Shown here in pieces: positions 15,703-24,699 of a stretch of DNA of 64,000 nucleotides. This DNA comes from Clostridium facile. GTDB taxonomy: Bacteria > Bacillota > Clostridia > Oscillospirales > Ruminococcaceae. The DNA is taken from positions 930,001 through 994,000 of the forward strand of contig NZ_JACOQK010000001.1 of NCBI RefSeq assembly GCF_014297275.1, written 5' to 3'. The notes beneath the pieces were generated by a model. The model ran no database searches. It saw only the letters and a program-made list of their open reading frames with translations, and was not told where the DNA came from. Made by a program: the position numbers and the translations under genes. How positions within the stretch are numbered: position 1 is the first letter of the stretch; each line of letters starts with the position of its first letter.

Positions 15703-16704
15703 TTAAAACTTTTTGTTATCTGCTGCCAGTTTTGTGCGCACATCCTGTCCAATAAAATTAAGTGGGGTAAGCTGCGTGAATAGACGGGATACAATACGCT
15801 CCGAATAGCGTTTTTGCAGTTCTGTTGGTGTTAAATTGGTACTGATAATCGTAGGGCGTCCAGCAGAAATCCTGGCATTGATTAAATCATAAATAGCGGA
15901 AGTACTAAAACTGGATTCAAACTCAGCCCCTAAGTCATCCAGAATCAATAGGTCAACCTGGTTTAGAATTTCAAAAATATCCTCTGATTGATTACCTTGT
16001 TCTCGCCCAAAGTATTGGGTAGAAATTTTTCGTACAATTTCAGAAACAGAGCTATAAATAACGGTATACCCCCGTTGCAACACCCTCTGGGCAATTGCCA
16101 GAGAAAGATGTGTTTTTCCCAACCCGGTTTTTCCAGACATAAAAATCCCATTGGTATGAGGCTCAAATTGTTCCGCATATCTTTTACAATATTGTAAGAT
16201 CCGACCCATGTGGTCATAGGGAGAAACCCCAGTATCCTCTGGAATTTTGGAATAATAGTATAGTTGAAAATTCTCAAACCCTTTTAGTTTTAACTGTGTA
16301 TTTTTTTGCAGTTCTTCCGCGGAAATCCGGATAATAATATCCCGCAAGCATTGGCACTGCTTTCTGCCGCAATAGCCAGTATCCTGACATTTTGTACAAT
16401 TTGGCTTTTCCTCTAGATAATCTTCTGGAAGATGATGTTCTACTAATACTTGTTTAATTCGCTGTTGAGTCAATATATTTTCCTGTTCAATCTGTTCTAA
16501 AATCGCTTGAGTATTCCCTTGATGGGATAAAATCGCCTTTGCCAATTGAATACTAGTTTGACCTAATTTCTTTTTTAATTGGCTGATTTCTGGTGCACGG
16601 GTACAAGCCTCTAATAAATGGTTTTCCGCTGTCAAACGAGTTTGTTCCCGGCGCTGTTCTAATATCCGCAATGCTTGCGCGTAAATTTCTTTTTTGCTCA
16701 GCAT
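15703..16704 (-). CDS. DnaC/DnaI-like helicase loader ATPase
   Basis: The 333-residue protein has a helical N-terminal region, a small Cys cluster at about 103-119 (C-x2-C-x5-C-x4-C-x-C) and an AAA+ domain with Walker A GKTGLGKT at 191-198 and Walker B LLILDDLGAE near 250. This matches the DnaC/DnaI/IstB group; with a DnaD-like gene directly upstream it is most likely the replicative helicase loader rather than a transposition protein. The Cys cluster is common in clostridial forms and may bind zinc. It is the last gene of a three-gene minus-strand operon. Confidence 0.85.
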   Translation of the reverse strand: MLSKKEIYAQALRILEQRREQTRLTAENHLLEACTRAPEISQLKKKLGQTSIQLAKAILSHQGNTQAILEQIEQENILTQQRIKQVLVEHHLPEDYLEEKPNCTKCQDTGYCGRKQCQCLRDIIIRISAEELQKNTQLKLKGFENFQLYYYSKIPEDTGVSPYDHMGRILQYCKRYAEQFEPHTNGIFMSGKTGLGKTHLSLAIAQRVLQRGYTVIYSSVSEIVRKISTQYFGREQGNQSEDIFEILNQVDLLILDDLGAEFESSFSTSAIYDLINARISAGRPTIISTNLTPTELQKRYSERIVSRLFTQLTPLNFIGQDVRTKLAADNKKF

Positions 16705-16755
16705 AATTATTTTTCCTTCCTATCCATTACTATACCAAATATAATCCTAAGCAAA

Positions 16756-17673
16756 TTATAATTCTGGAATAAACATCCCACGTTTTGCAAGTTCGTCTAA
16801 ATCATAAGATGGGGAACTGGAATCCTCTTGTTTCTGGGACTTTACTTTACTATCGTAGGTAGTTGCTTCTTCCGGTGTTGTAATCTTATTTTTATGCCAT
16901 CTGGTCAAAATTTCATTAATATATGGAAAAGAAAGCTCGCTGATAGAATCTACACAACGTTCATATGCTAGACGGATCATATTAATGTTAAACTGATACT
17001 GGTTCAACCATTTTTCCACATACCGCTCTTCTTTTTTGGATAGTTTACGTCGGATACCAAAACAGCTGCAAATCAATTTTTGCCCTTTGTCTTTTTCTAA
17101 TTGTATACGAATTTGTTCTTCTACTTTTTCGTGGGTATTAATTTCCTGATCTGCCCAGTCTTGGCAAACCCGCATAATATACTGAATCGATTGCCGATCA
17201 ATCCGGATACAATATTCAATGATCATCAAGATTACGTCCACTGGCAGTAAGGTGGATTGGTAGATATATAACAATGTTTTCCGTTCTGTAGTGTTCAAAG
17301 GTCTACCATAAATTTGCTCGGTTGTTTCAAATAAGGAACGGACTTTTTCGTTATTCATCCGCTGTTCCGCCAGTTCTTTCGAGGAAATACTAGTGGCAGA
17401 AGGTTTACTAATTTTTACGATTGGTTGCTGTTCTGGTGTAACTGCTGTTAGTACTTCTTTTTCAATCCAATAACGGATACCATCTTTCACTTCCTCCAAA
17501 GATAAACTCAATGTGGAAGCGATTTCTTCTGGGGTTGGTTTTTGGGAAGGGCTATGTAAAATGGCTAGTAATACCTTGATTGTATTTCCACTGGCTTCCC
17601 GTATATATTCCATAGCACAGTTTGGGACGGCAAACATTCCGCTCCATTGATTTAAATTTAATTGATAATTCAT
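16756..17673 (-). CDS. DnaD-domain replication initiation protein
   Basis: The 305-residue protein has an N-terminal winged-helix region (about 1-90) and two DnaD-type helical repeats (about 105-190 and 200-280; the second ends YINEILTRWHKNKITTPEEA). DnaD/DnaB-like proteins remodel origin DNA and help load the helicase. The start is set at 17673 because AGGACAGGAG lies upstream; the frame extends further but without a ribosome site. It sits between the Cys-rich small gene and the helicase loader, as expected for a clostridial primosome operon. Confidence 0.85.
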   Translation of the reverse strand: MNYQLNLNQWSGMFAVPNCAMEYIREASGNTIKVLLAILHSPSQKPTPEEIASTLSLSLEEVKDGIRYWIEKEVLTAVTPEQQPIVKISKPSATSISSKELAEQRMNNEKVRSLFETTEQIYGRPLNTTERKTLLYIYQSTLLPVDVILMIIEYCIRIDRQSIQYIMRVCQDWADQEINTHEKVEEQIRIQLEKDKGQKLICSCFGIRRKLSKKEERYVEKWLNQYQFNINMIRLAYERCVDSISELSFPYINEILTRWHKNKITTPEEATTYDSKVKSQKQEDSSSPSYDLDELAKRGMFIPEL

Positions 17674-17686
17674 GGCTACTCCTGTC

Positions 17687-17902
17687 CTATAATGAAAAAT
17701 CTTTTTCAGAATATCCATCCAAAGGAGGCAAAACCTTTGGAACCCGCTTTAAAGGGTCATATTTGAATTTCCTACATTTAAAAAAAGGAGAAACAACCCC
17801 ATTGCGCCCACATAAAATCATCTGATGGTCCGCTGTGGGTTTACCATATTCGCAGTATTCACACGCTGGTGGAATATTACCACGAAAAAATTTCTCAAAC
17901 AA
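17687..17902 (-). CDS. small Cys-rich protein of the primosome operon
   Basis: The 71-residue protein has four cysteines in two groups, CEYCEYG at about 15-21 and ILC.......FKC at about 30-43, followed by KFKYDPLKRVPKVLPPL. The pattern suggests one zinc site. I recognise it as a conserved clostridial hypothetical without a known function. Its stop is 13 bases before the DnaD-like start, so it is probably cotranscribed and may relate to replication, but this is inference from position. Confidence 0.65.
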   Translation of the reverse strand: MFEKFFRGNIPPACEYCEYGKPTADHQMILCGRNGVVSPFFKCRKFKYDPLKRVPKVLPPLDGYSEKDFSL

Positions 17903-17931
17903 TCATTTTACCCCCTATATACATGCTTAAT

Positions 17932-19032
17932 CTATTTTATTATATCAGATTTTCGATCACTTAACAATAACAACAAAGATAAAAGGATTAAAAAGATGGA
18001 GGAAACCGGTGAAAAACTAAACCAGATTCCCTGTACCCCAGTTGCAGCTGCAAAAGTAGAAACACTGGTTTGGGTCAATTGCAACAGTGCCCAAACTCCT
18101 ATGACACTGACCAATACATATATCAGGCGGTAACAGTAAAAGGGTTTCATTGAGATACCAGTGGGCAAAAGGATGGACTTAATTTGAAAATGTACTGAAA
18201 ATCCTCCAAATGCCGTTAACCCTGCCACAGCTAGAATACTAGTAATTCCTGGAATATCTCCACAGGCAATTGTCCCATTGGTTACTTCCAAACAACCAAC
18301 CAATAAACCCTTTGCCAAATTGGGATCCATAAAAAAACCAAATAAGGATACCAAACTTTGCATCACCCCTGTATCATAAAGCAACCCGATGACAGCGGAA
18401 AAAATCAATACAAATCCACAGATAGATCCCATGGATTTGATAGAAGACAAAACTGAATGGACAAAAGTAGAAGCGATTTGCTGACGTTTTGGCTGGATTG
18501 GTGTTTGAACCGCTTTTTGATGGATTCCCGTTAAAATTCCCACCACAAAAAATGCCGCAATATTAGAAAAAAACAGGAAAAACCCCAGTTTTCTATTTTG
18601 ATAAAGGGGAAGGGCAACACTGCCAATGACAAAAGCCGGGCCCGAATTAACACAATAACAAAGCATCCTCTGCCCGATTTGTGGAGAAAGTTTTCCCTGT
18701 TGAATTTGTTCTGCAATCAATTTTGCTCCAACAGGATATCCTCCTATCATGCTCATAAACAACAATGGACCATAATGGTTAGGAATATGGAACAATTTCC
18801 CACAAATCCAACCAAAAGGGGAGAGTACATGATTTAATAATCCAGAATTGACAAAGAAACTTGCCAAGGCCATAAATACAAACAAGGAGGGAATCAAAGT
18901 ATATAAGCAGATTTCTACTCCGGTACGAACACTATCTCCAACTTGTTCAGCGAATATTAATAATAAAACCAAAAATATCAAGCCAATAATTGCGATGAAA
19001 AGCTGCACCAATTTTTTATGATTCAGTTTCAT
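17932..19032 (-). CDS. ylbJ: YlbJ-type sporulation integral membrane protein
   Basis: This 366-residue protein has about eight membrane segments and two gate-like repeats typical of the nucleoside-recognition (Gate) family: TLIPSLFVFMALASFF with MIGGYPVGAKL and CVNSGPAFVIG, and later a second half with LEVTNGTIAC and GLTAFGGFSVHFQ. This matches the sporulation protein YlbJ, needed in the mother cell in Bacillus. The reading frame is complete. It is monocistronic on the minus strand. Transported substrate, if any, is unknown. Confidence 0.8.
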   Translation of the reverse strand: MKLNHKKLVQLFIAIIGLIFLVLLLIFAEQVGDSVRTGVEICLYTLIPSLFVFMALASFFVNSGLLNHVLSPFGWICGKLFHIPNHYGPLLFMSMIGGYPVGAKLIAEQIQQGKLSPQIGQRMLCYCVNSGPAFVIGSVALPLYQNRKLGFFLFFSNIAAFFVVGILTGIHQKAVQTPIQPKRQQIASTFVHSVLSSIKSMGSICGFVLIFSAVIGLLYDTGVMQSLVSLFGFFMDPNLAKGLLVGCLEVTNGTIACGDIPGITSILAVAGLTAFGGFSVHFQIKSILLPTGISMKPFYCYRLIYVLVSVIGVWALLQLTQTSVSTFAAATGVQGIWFSFSPVSSIFLILLSLLLLLSDRKSDIIK

Positions 19033-19114
19033 ATTTTACCACCCCTCTAACCTGATATATATGACGAAAGGATGGAAAAAATATGTATTAACAAACGATA
19101 CAGCAAGGCTTTAT

Positions 19115-19152
19115 GAAAAAAATACTGCCCAGAATCATCAAGGCAGCATTTG
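19115..19152 (-). terminator. intrinsic terminator after TIGR04076 gene
   Basis: On the minus strand ATGCTGCC pairs with GGGCAGTAT (one wobble) and is followed by TTTTTTT. It ends the 19155-19499 transcript. Confidence 0.65.
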
Positions 19153-19154
19153 GG

Positions 19155-19499
19155 TTATTGTATTGGCGTATAGTTGATTTCAGATTCTTCTTCGGTTGCT
19201 TCTAGTTTAAAGATAACTGGGCGTAAGCCATCATTACAGCTACAAATTGCAACACCTGGTTTTCTGATCCAATCACCGTAATAAAACAGACTTTTTCCAT
19301 CCCCATGTGCTAATGCAAATACATATTGATAGATGGCTTTCCATGCTTCATCACAAAAATGTTCTGGTTTTGCGTAGTCAGCATAAAACACCTGCCCAGC
19401 TTTTAACATAGGGCAAGCTCTTAATCCAATGACACCATATTCTTCCACTAATTCCTGGTCCAATGTGGTTTTTAATACGGTAATTCTTACTTTTTTCAT
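19155..19499 (-). CDS. TIGR04076-family protein (copy 1)
   Basis: The 114-residue protein fits TIGR04076: a basic N-terminal strand, a Cys in CPMLKAGQVF, a PEHFCDEAWKAIYQYVFAL helix and the C-terminal C-x-DGLRPVIFKLE motif. Conserved Cys residues suggest metal or redox chemistry, but no function is known. GGAGG precedes the ATG. A diverged second copy lies at 41331. The gene is flanked by a GNAT gene on the same strand, possibly cotranscribed. Confidence 0.75.
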   Translation of the reverse strand: MKKVRITVLKTTLDQELVEEYGVIGLRACPMLKAGQVFYADYAKPEHFCDEAWKAIYQYVFALAHGDGKSLFYYGDWIRKPGVAICSCNDGLRPVIFKLEATEEESEINYTPIQ

Positions 19500-19556
19500 C
19501 TTGATTATCCTCCATTTCGTATCAGTATAACACTACTTTTTGCAAACAGCAATCGT

Positions 19557-20009
19557 TTATTTTTGTTTTTCCATTCGATAGTTCACGAGCAGAATGCCTA
19601 GCCGCTCTACCTGCTGCTTCGCGATAACCAGATAACCTCTATGTTCAAAAAAAGGTTTTGCTGTAATAGAAGCATGGGTAGAAATGTATCTGCCTTGATA
19701 TCTTCTCTCCAATTGGTTACATAATAATGTTGCAATTCCTTGGCGTTGATAATCCTTATGTACATATAGCCGATCGAAATAACCAGTTTGATCCATGTCC
19801 CCAAACCCAATGATTTTATCATCCTGAACTGCTACTAAAGTATCATGTATCAGAAATGACTGATTCCATAAAACCATATCTACTGTTCCCGTAGCCCAAG
19901 CATCCAGTTGTTCTTGAGTATAGTCTTTCGCATTTATGGTATGCACTGTTTCATAAAATAGTTGTGCAATTTGCTCACAATCGGTAGGGTGATAAGCTCT
20001 GATTTCCAT
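19557..20009 (-). CDS. GNAT-family acetyltransferase (ElaA/YafP-like)
   Basis: The 150-residue protein starts MEIRAYHPTDCEQIAQLFYETVH and has the acetyl-CoA motif YVHKDYQRQGIATLLCNQLE at about 85-104 and a late KPFFEHRGY. This arrangement, with an N-terminal R-x-Y-x-P-x-D and the H-T-I-N-A-K-D-Y-T loop, resembles the YafP-type GNAT acetyltransferases. AGAAGGAG precedes the ATG. Substrate unknown. It is upstream of the TIGR04076 gene on the same strand. Confidence 0.85.
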   Translation of the reverse strand: MEIRAYHPTDCEQIAQLFYETVHTINAKDYTQEQLDAWATGTVDMVLWNQSFLIHDTLVAVQDDKIIGFGDMDQTGYFDRLYVHKDYQRQGIATLLCNQLERRYQGRYISTHASITAKPFFEHRGYLVIAKQQVERLGILLVNYRMEKQK

Positions 20010-20213
20010 AATACTCCTTCTTTTTTGTTGATGAAATTTGAAATCATTAATGGAACTATTATATCATAATAAAAAAGAAAAACAATGATTAATTGGCTTA
20101 ATTGCCAGCAGTATTTTTTTCATAAAGCCTTATTGATTTTATTTTATCAGTATACCACAGATATTTTTTTCATAGATATGAAACAAGAAGTATCTTTCAG
20201 GGGGAGTACCGGT

Positions 20214-20513
20214 ATGAAAAACAAGCCAAATCTGAAACAATTACTTGAAAAATTAAACCGGTCGTTGGATTTTGCTCCAGAATTGCTGTTGGGTAGAATG
20301 AAAATAGAATTAATCTGTGGGCATCAAGCAACTGTAGAAGGTGTAAAATCCATTTTAGATTATGATGATACCATGATACATTTAACAGATGGAAAAAATC
20401 TGCTTTGCATTATGGGGCAAAAACTATGTATGCTTTATATGACAGAGCATAACATTATCATTCAGGGCATGGTAGAACGGGTAGAATATGTGAATGGCGG
20501 TGTAAAACATTGA
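20214..20513 (+). CDS. yqfC: sporulation protein YqfC (YabP family)
   Basis: The 99-residue protein fits YqfC: an N-terminal helix, then a beta-rich YabP-like domain (MKIELICGHQATVEGVKSIL, ...LCMLYMTEHNIIIQGMVERVEY). ATG 20214 follows GGGGGAG at 8 bases; the frame extends upstream without a ribosome site. It overlaps yqfD by a TTGA, so the two are translationally coupled. In Bacillus yqfC and yqfD are sigma-E controlled and required for efficient sporulation. Confidence 0.85.
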   Translation: MKNKPNLKQLLEKLNRSLDFAPELLLGRMKIELICGHQATVEGVKSILDYDDTMIHLTDGKNLLCIMGQKLCMLYMTEHNIIIQGMVERVEYVNGGVKH

Positions 20514-21727
20514 TAAATGGATTGCGATGGATGAAAGGATGGGTTTCGTTTTACTTGATAGGGGCAGAGTCTGGAAAAGCGATTAGTGATGGATTAAATC
20601 AGGATATTTCCATCTGGAGGGTACAAAAAAAAGATGGAAAAATAGAATGCTCTTGTTATTGCCGTGACTACAAAAAATTTTCGCGTATAGCAAGAAAGCG
20701 CCACTGTCAAATAAAAATATCAACTCGCCATGGTCTGCCATTTTTACTCCATCGGTATCGATTTCGGTTTGGGCTGTTAATAGGGACGATTGGATTTTTT
20801 GCTTTTTTAATGGTAATGTCCTGTTTTGTGTGGCAGATTGATATTAACGGAAACTATCGGCTATCAGATGCTCAGATATTACAGGTAGCAGAACAAATGG
20901 GGATTAAAAAAGGTGCTTTTAAATTTGGCATTAATTTCGATGAAGTGGAAAGTCAACTGCAGCAACAGTTTGGCGGATTTGCCTGGATTTCCATCAATGA
21001 AATCGGTACCCATATTATGATTGAAATTAGTGAAATCGAACCAAAGCCAGAAACCGTTACACCTTCCTCTCCGTGTAATGTTGTGGCAGGATATACAGGA
21101 ATTATCCGAGATATCAACCCTTTAGGAGGGCAGGCTGTTGTAAAATCTGGAGATGTTGTGAAAGAAGGAGACTTATTGATTAGCGGGGTAATAGATGACC
21201 AGTTAGAACAAACCCATTATTATCATGCTTATGGCTCAGTAACAGCGGAGGTAATTCGTACAGCGTCTTTTTCTCAAAATCTGAATTCAGAACGCACCAT
21301 TTATACAGGTATCGATAAGAACAAAAAATATTTTTCTATTTTTGGTGGAAGGATTCCGCTCTTTTTTGAAAAAACGAATGACAATATGAAAGAAAAATCC
21401 ACACAATACCATCCACTATGTATTTTTGGTCTGACAATGCCGTTTGGTATTGAAGAAATTACTTATCAGGTATATGAAACAGAAACTTTACAATTGGATG
21501 AGCAGGGTGCTAGAAGAATGTTAGTAGAACAAGCGGAACAATGGGAAGCGGAAAATTTAAAAGGAGCAAAAATTCTCAACCGTCAAGAAAATTTCCAACA
21601 GGAAGGGGAGCAGCAAATATTGCAAATGGAATATACTGTAGAGCAGGAAATTGGGGTACAAAAAGAAATTTTACTCTCCAATTCATCACCTATAGAAGAA
21701 AATACAGTTCCTAATGAAACCGAATAA
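20510..21727 (+). CDS. yqfD: sporulation protein YqfD
   Basis: The 405-residue protein has a soluble N-terminal domain (about 1-80), one transmembrane segment at about 87-107 and a long extracytoplasmic part with W-Q-I-D-I-N-G-N, the FAWISINEIGTHIMIEI strand and GDVVKEGDLLISG, matching YqfD (related to the FtsQ/DivIB POTRA layout). The TTG at 20510 overlaps the yqfC stop and is taken as start; an ATG at 20531 is possible. It works with YqfC in the mother-cell program. Confidence 0.85.
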   Translation: MINGLRWMKGWVSFYLIGAESGKAISDGLNQDISIWRVQKKDGKIECSCYCRDYKKFSRIARKRHCQIKISTRHGLPFLLHRYRFRFGLLIGTIGFFAFLMVMSCFVWQIDINGNYRLSDAQILQVAEQMGIKKGAFKFGINFDEVESQLQQQFGGFAWISINEIGTHIMIEISEIEPKPETVTPSSPCNVVAGYTGIIRDINPLGGQAVVKSGDVVKEGDLLISGVIDDQLEQTHYYHAYGSVTAEVIRTASFSQNLNSERTIYTGIDKNKKYFSIFGGRIPLFFEKTNDNMKEKSTQYHPLCIFGLTMPFGIEEITYQVYETETLQLDEQGARRMLVEQAEQWEAENLKGAKILNRQENFQQEGEQQILQMEYTVEQEIGVQKEILLSNSSPIEENTVPNETE

Positions 21728-21849
21728 CAAGAAAAACGTTTTACTCAAAATAGGGTAAAGCGTTTTTTGCAGTATATTTAAAAATTTCTATTATTTTTTC
21801 TATTATTTTTTGGTATGCTAATTTAAAATACCAGTAAAAGGGGAAACAA

Positions 21850-22734
21850 ATGAAACCAAATTCTAAACACAACAAAAAACAGATGTTTGCTGCTGCTTGT
21901 GGAGTAACAGCAGTTGCATCATTTATAGTTTGGGCAAATTGGCAAAACAAAGGTTTACAATTACATCCTATCGTAATCTATAGCCATCGGTTACCAAGTT
22001 CTTTTTCCGGTTTTAAAATAGCACATTTATCCGATTTCCATAATACGCAGTTTGGCAAAAATAACAAAAAATTATTGCGGTTATTGAAAGAGCAAAAACC
22101 AGATATTATCACTATTACAGGAGATTTGGTTGACGCACGACGAACTAATTTTGATATCGCATTATCCTTCACAAAACAGGCATTGGAAATTGCACCTGTT
22201 TATTATGTTACTGGAAACCATGAATCCCGTATACCAGAATATCAACAATTTGAAAAAATGCTTAAAGGTATTGGAGTAGTTATTCTTCGGGATCAATCCG
22301 TTCCTCTGGTAAAAAACGAGGCGTCAATTGCCTTGCTTGGATTAGATGATCCAGGGTTTATTTGTCCATCTCCAAATAGCCTTCAGGAATTATGCGAACA
22401 AACAAATAAAAAATTAAACAAAATAAAAAGAGGAAAAGATATTTTTACCATTGGATTATCCCATAGGCCAGAACTTTTTCAAGCTTATGTGGAAAATAAA
22501 TTGGATTTAGTTTTAAGCGGGCATACCCATGGCGGGCAAATCCGTATTCCAGGGATAGGAGGAATGATTGCACCAATGCAGGGATTTTTCCCAAAATATG
22601 ATGCAGGGCTCTATCACATAGCACAAACAGACCTCGTTATCCATCGGGGATTGGGTAATAGCCTTTTTCCGTTACGGATTAATAACCGTCCTGAAGTGAT
22701 TTTAATAACACTAAAAAAGAAAATAAAATCGTAA
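21850..22734 (+). CDS. membrane-anchored metallophosphoesterase (YkuE-like)
   Basis: The 294-residue protein has an N-terminal membrane helix at about 11-29 and a calcineurin-type phosphoesterase core: HLSDFHN (Asp62, His64), TGDLVD, TGNHES and SGHTHGGQ, supplying the two-metal site. YkuE-type members are exported or membrane-bound and act on phospholipid-linked or UDP-linked substrates; the substrate here is open. AAAGGGGAAAC precedes the ATG. A GC-poor hairpin follows at 22763. Confidence 0.85.
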   Translation: MKPNSKHNKKQMFAAACGVTAVASFIVWANWQNKGLQLHPIVIYSHRLPSSFSGFKIAHLSDFHNTQFGKNNKKLLRLLKEQKPDIITITGDLVDARRTNFDIALSFTKQALEIAPVYYVTGNHESRIPEYQQFEKMLKGIGVVILRDQSVPLVKNEASIALLGLDDPGFICPSPNSLQELCEQTNKKLNKIKRGKDIFTIGLSHRPELFQAYVENKLDLVLSGHTHGGQIRIPGIGGMIAPMQGFFPKYDAGLYHIAQTDLVIHRGLGNSLFPLRINNRPEVILITLKKKIKS

Positions 22735-22762
22735 GGGAGGGTAGAAAAATCTTTATATCAAC

Positions 22763-22786
22763 TTCGCTAAATAAAAATTTAGCGAA
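22763..22786. repeat. 10-bp inverted repeat with 4-base loop
   Basis: TTCGCTAAAT pairs exactly with ATTTAGCGAA. There is no T tract on either side, so it is either a weak terminator of the phosphoesterase gene or a protein-binding site upstream of the recombinase gene. Confidence 0.4.
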
Positions 22787-22924
22787 ATATAGGGTAGCTG
22801 AAAACAGAAATAGTTGCTGTTTCAAATATCCCATATTGTGATACAAGTAATGCATTTTGTGATATAATAAATACAGTTATATTTTATATTTATTATTTAC
22901 ATAAGTTAAGTAAGGATGTTTACC

Positions 22925-23935
22925 ATGAATTATAGCGATTATCACGATATGCCACCATTGGCAAAAGATTATTTAAATTATATGCTTACCATTAAAGGCC
23001 GTTCCGTTCGCACGGTAGATGGATACGCAGTTGATTTGCGAACATTTTTCCGTTTTATGAAGATGCACCGGAACCTGATTCCCAAAGATACAGAGTTTGC
23101 AAAAATCCCAATCTATGATTTAAACGCGGATTTTTTCCGTACCATTCAGTTATCTGATGTTTATGAATTTTTGAATTACTCCATGAAAGACCGAGACAAC
23201 AACAGTAAAACTAGGGCAAGAAAAGTAAGCTCTTTGCGGGGATTTTTTAAATATTTAACAGTAAATACCCAAATTTTGCAAGAAAATCCCGTTAAAAATC
23301 TAGAGTTGCCAACTGTAAGAAAAACGCTTCCTGTTCATTTGAATATGGATCAAAGTGTTGCACTGTTAAACCAAGCTTACCAAGCAACCAAGTCTGCTAC
23401 CCGCTGGCGTGATTTTTGTATTTTAACTCTATTTTTAAACTGTGGGATGCGTTTATCCGAATTAGTTGGAATTAACATACAGGATTTGGATTTAAAGGCA
23501 GCGGAATTAAAGTTGCTGGGAAAAGGAAACAAAGAACGCCTAGTTTATTTAAACGATGCCTGTAAACAGGCTTTGGAACAATATATACAGCAGGAACGGG
23601 CAAACTTAAAGGTTATTATAGATAAACAGGCTTTGTTTTTGTCCTCCCGTTCTGGAAAACGGATTGGAGCCCGTCAGGTACAACTCATTGTTAGTAAATT
23701 TTTAAAGGAATCTGGTCTTGGTGGTATGGGATTTTCTACCCACAAGTTACGGCATACCGCTGCAACGTTAATGTACCAACAAGGGGATGTGGATGTTTTG
23801 GTACTAAAAGAACTATTAGGCCATGTTAATGTGGGAACCACTGAAATTTATACTCATGTTTCAAATGAAAAAGTACAGCAGGCAGTGGAGAATAACCCAT
23901 TGGCACATTTTAAGGCGAAAGGAAACGAAAAATAG
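22925..23935 (+). CDS. tyrosine recombinase XerC/XerD family
   Basis: The 336-residue protein has an N-terminal SAM-like core-binding domain (about 10-120) and a catalytic domain with Arg176 (CGMRLSEL), Lys in GKGNKERLVYL, His273/Arg276 (HKLRHTAA), His300 (LLGHVNVGTTE) and Tyr309 (IYTHV), the full catalytic set. The size and compact sequence fit a chromosome-dimer resolvase rather than a phage integrase. No phage genes or attachment sites are nearby. The start at 22925 uses AAGGA 8 bases upstream; ATG 22916 overlaps it. XerC and XerD cannot be told apart here. Confidence 0.85.
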   Translation: MNYSDYHDMPPLAKDYLNYMLTIKGRSVRTVDGYAVDLRTFFRFMKMHRNLIPKDTEFAKIPIYDLNADFFRTIQLSDVYEFLNYSMKDRDNNSKTRARKVSSLRGFFKYLTVNTQILQENPVKNLELPTVRKTLPVHLNMDQSVALLNQAYQATKSATRWRDFCILTLFLNCGMRLSELVGINIQDLDLKAAELKLLGKGNKERLVYLNDACKQALEQYIQQERANLKVIIDKQALFLSSRSGKRIGARQVQLIVSKFLKESGLGGMGFSTHKLRHTAATLMYQQGDVDVLVLKELLGHVNVGTTEIYTHVSNEKVQQAVENNPLAHFKAKGNEK

Positions 23936-23958
23936 GAAGTATTATAGAATTTATATAA

Positions 23959-23994
23959 AAAAGCATAGGCAACAAAAATATTGCCTATGCTTTC
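23959..23994. terminator. bidirectional terminator
   Basis: AAGCATAGGCAA pairs exactly with TTGCCTATGCTT around an 8-base loop, with A-rich and T-rich flanks. It lies between the convergent recombinase and TetR genes. Confidence 0.8.
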
Positions 23995-24028
23995 TCCTTT
24001 TCCACTCTTCCCTACTCAAGCATAAATT

Positions 24029-24658
24029 TTATTTTAGTTTGTTTTGATTTTTAATCCGTTCTAAATGAGTGACAATATAATTGGATTGTAAACGGGCTGT
24101 TTCTTCCAATACCTCTAAATCGGAATAAAAGAACGGCATAGAATCCGCTGCGGAATTATAAGTTATCACAACGGATAATACCAGATTGCATAATACTTTA
24201 GGATTAATTTTTTCTGTTGGAATTTCCCATATATGGAGTAAATTTTCATAAAAAGCCATCTGTCCTTGTTGGAATAACTGATAATTTTCTGGGGCAAGGT
24301 TGCGGAATACCATGACTTCTTCTTCCTGTGTCATAATAAAAATCCCATATTCTTTGTGATGGATGCACATAGAGAAAAAATGAAGAAGTTTTTCTTTCCA
24401 GGTAGTTTCTGCTTGTTCCATGATTTCTTTAGCTGCCTGGAATAAAATTTCCTGCTGATAATTGAGGATATGTAGTACTAGTTCTTCTTTTGAAACAAAA
24501 AAAGTATAAAAAAAGGTTTTAGAGATACCAACTGTTTCAAAAATCTGGCTTAATCTAGTATTTTTATATCCCTGTTTCGCAAATAGTTCCAAACCAGTTT
24601 GGAGTAATTGTTCTTTAATCTGTTCTCTATCCTGTTGAGAGTAGGATCGTTTTGCCAT
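24029..24658 (-). CDS. TetR-family transcriptional regulator
   Basis: The 209-residue protein has the TetR helix-turn-helix at about 10-55 (LLQTGLELFAKQGYKNTRLSQIFETVGISKTFFY) and a helical ligand domain after it. The start is placed at 24658, where GGGGGAAAC sits upstream; the open frame extends another 110 codons but crosses the neighbouring membrane-protein gene and has no ribosome site. That gene, 41 bases upstream on the same strand, is a plausible operon partner. Ligand unknown. Confidence 0.85.
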   Translation of the reverse strand: MAKRSYSQQDREQIKEQLLQTGLELFAKQGYKNTRLSQIFETVGISKTFFYTFFVSKEELVLHILNYQQEILFQAAKEIMEQAETTWKEKLLHFFSMCIHHKEYGIFIMTQEEEVMVFRNLAPENYQLFQQGQMAFYENLLHIWEIPTEKINPKVLCNLVLSVVITYNSAADSMPFFYSDLEVLEETARLQSNYIVTHLERIKNQNKLK

Positions 24659-24699
24659 ATATGTTTCCCCCAATTCTTTTCCTTTTCTAATAGAACTGC

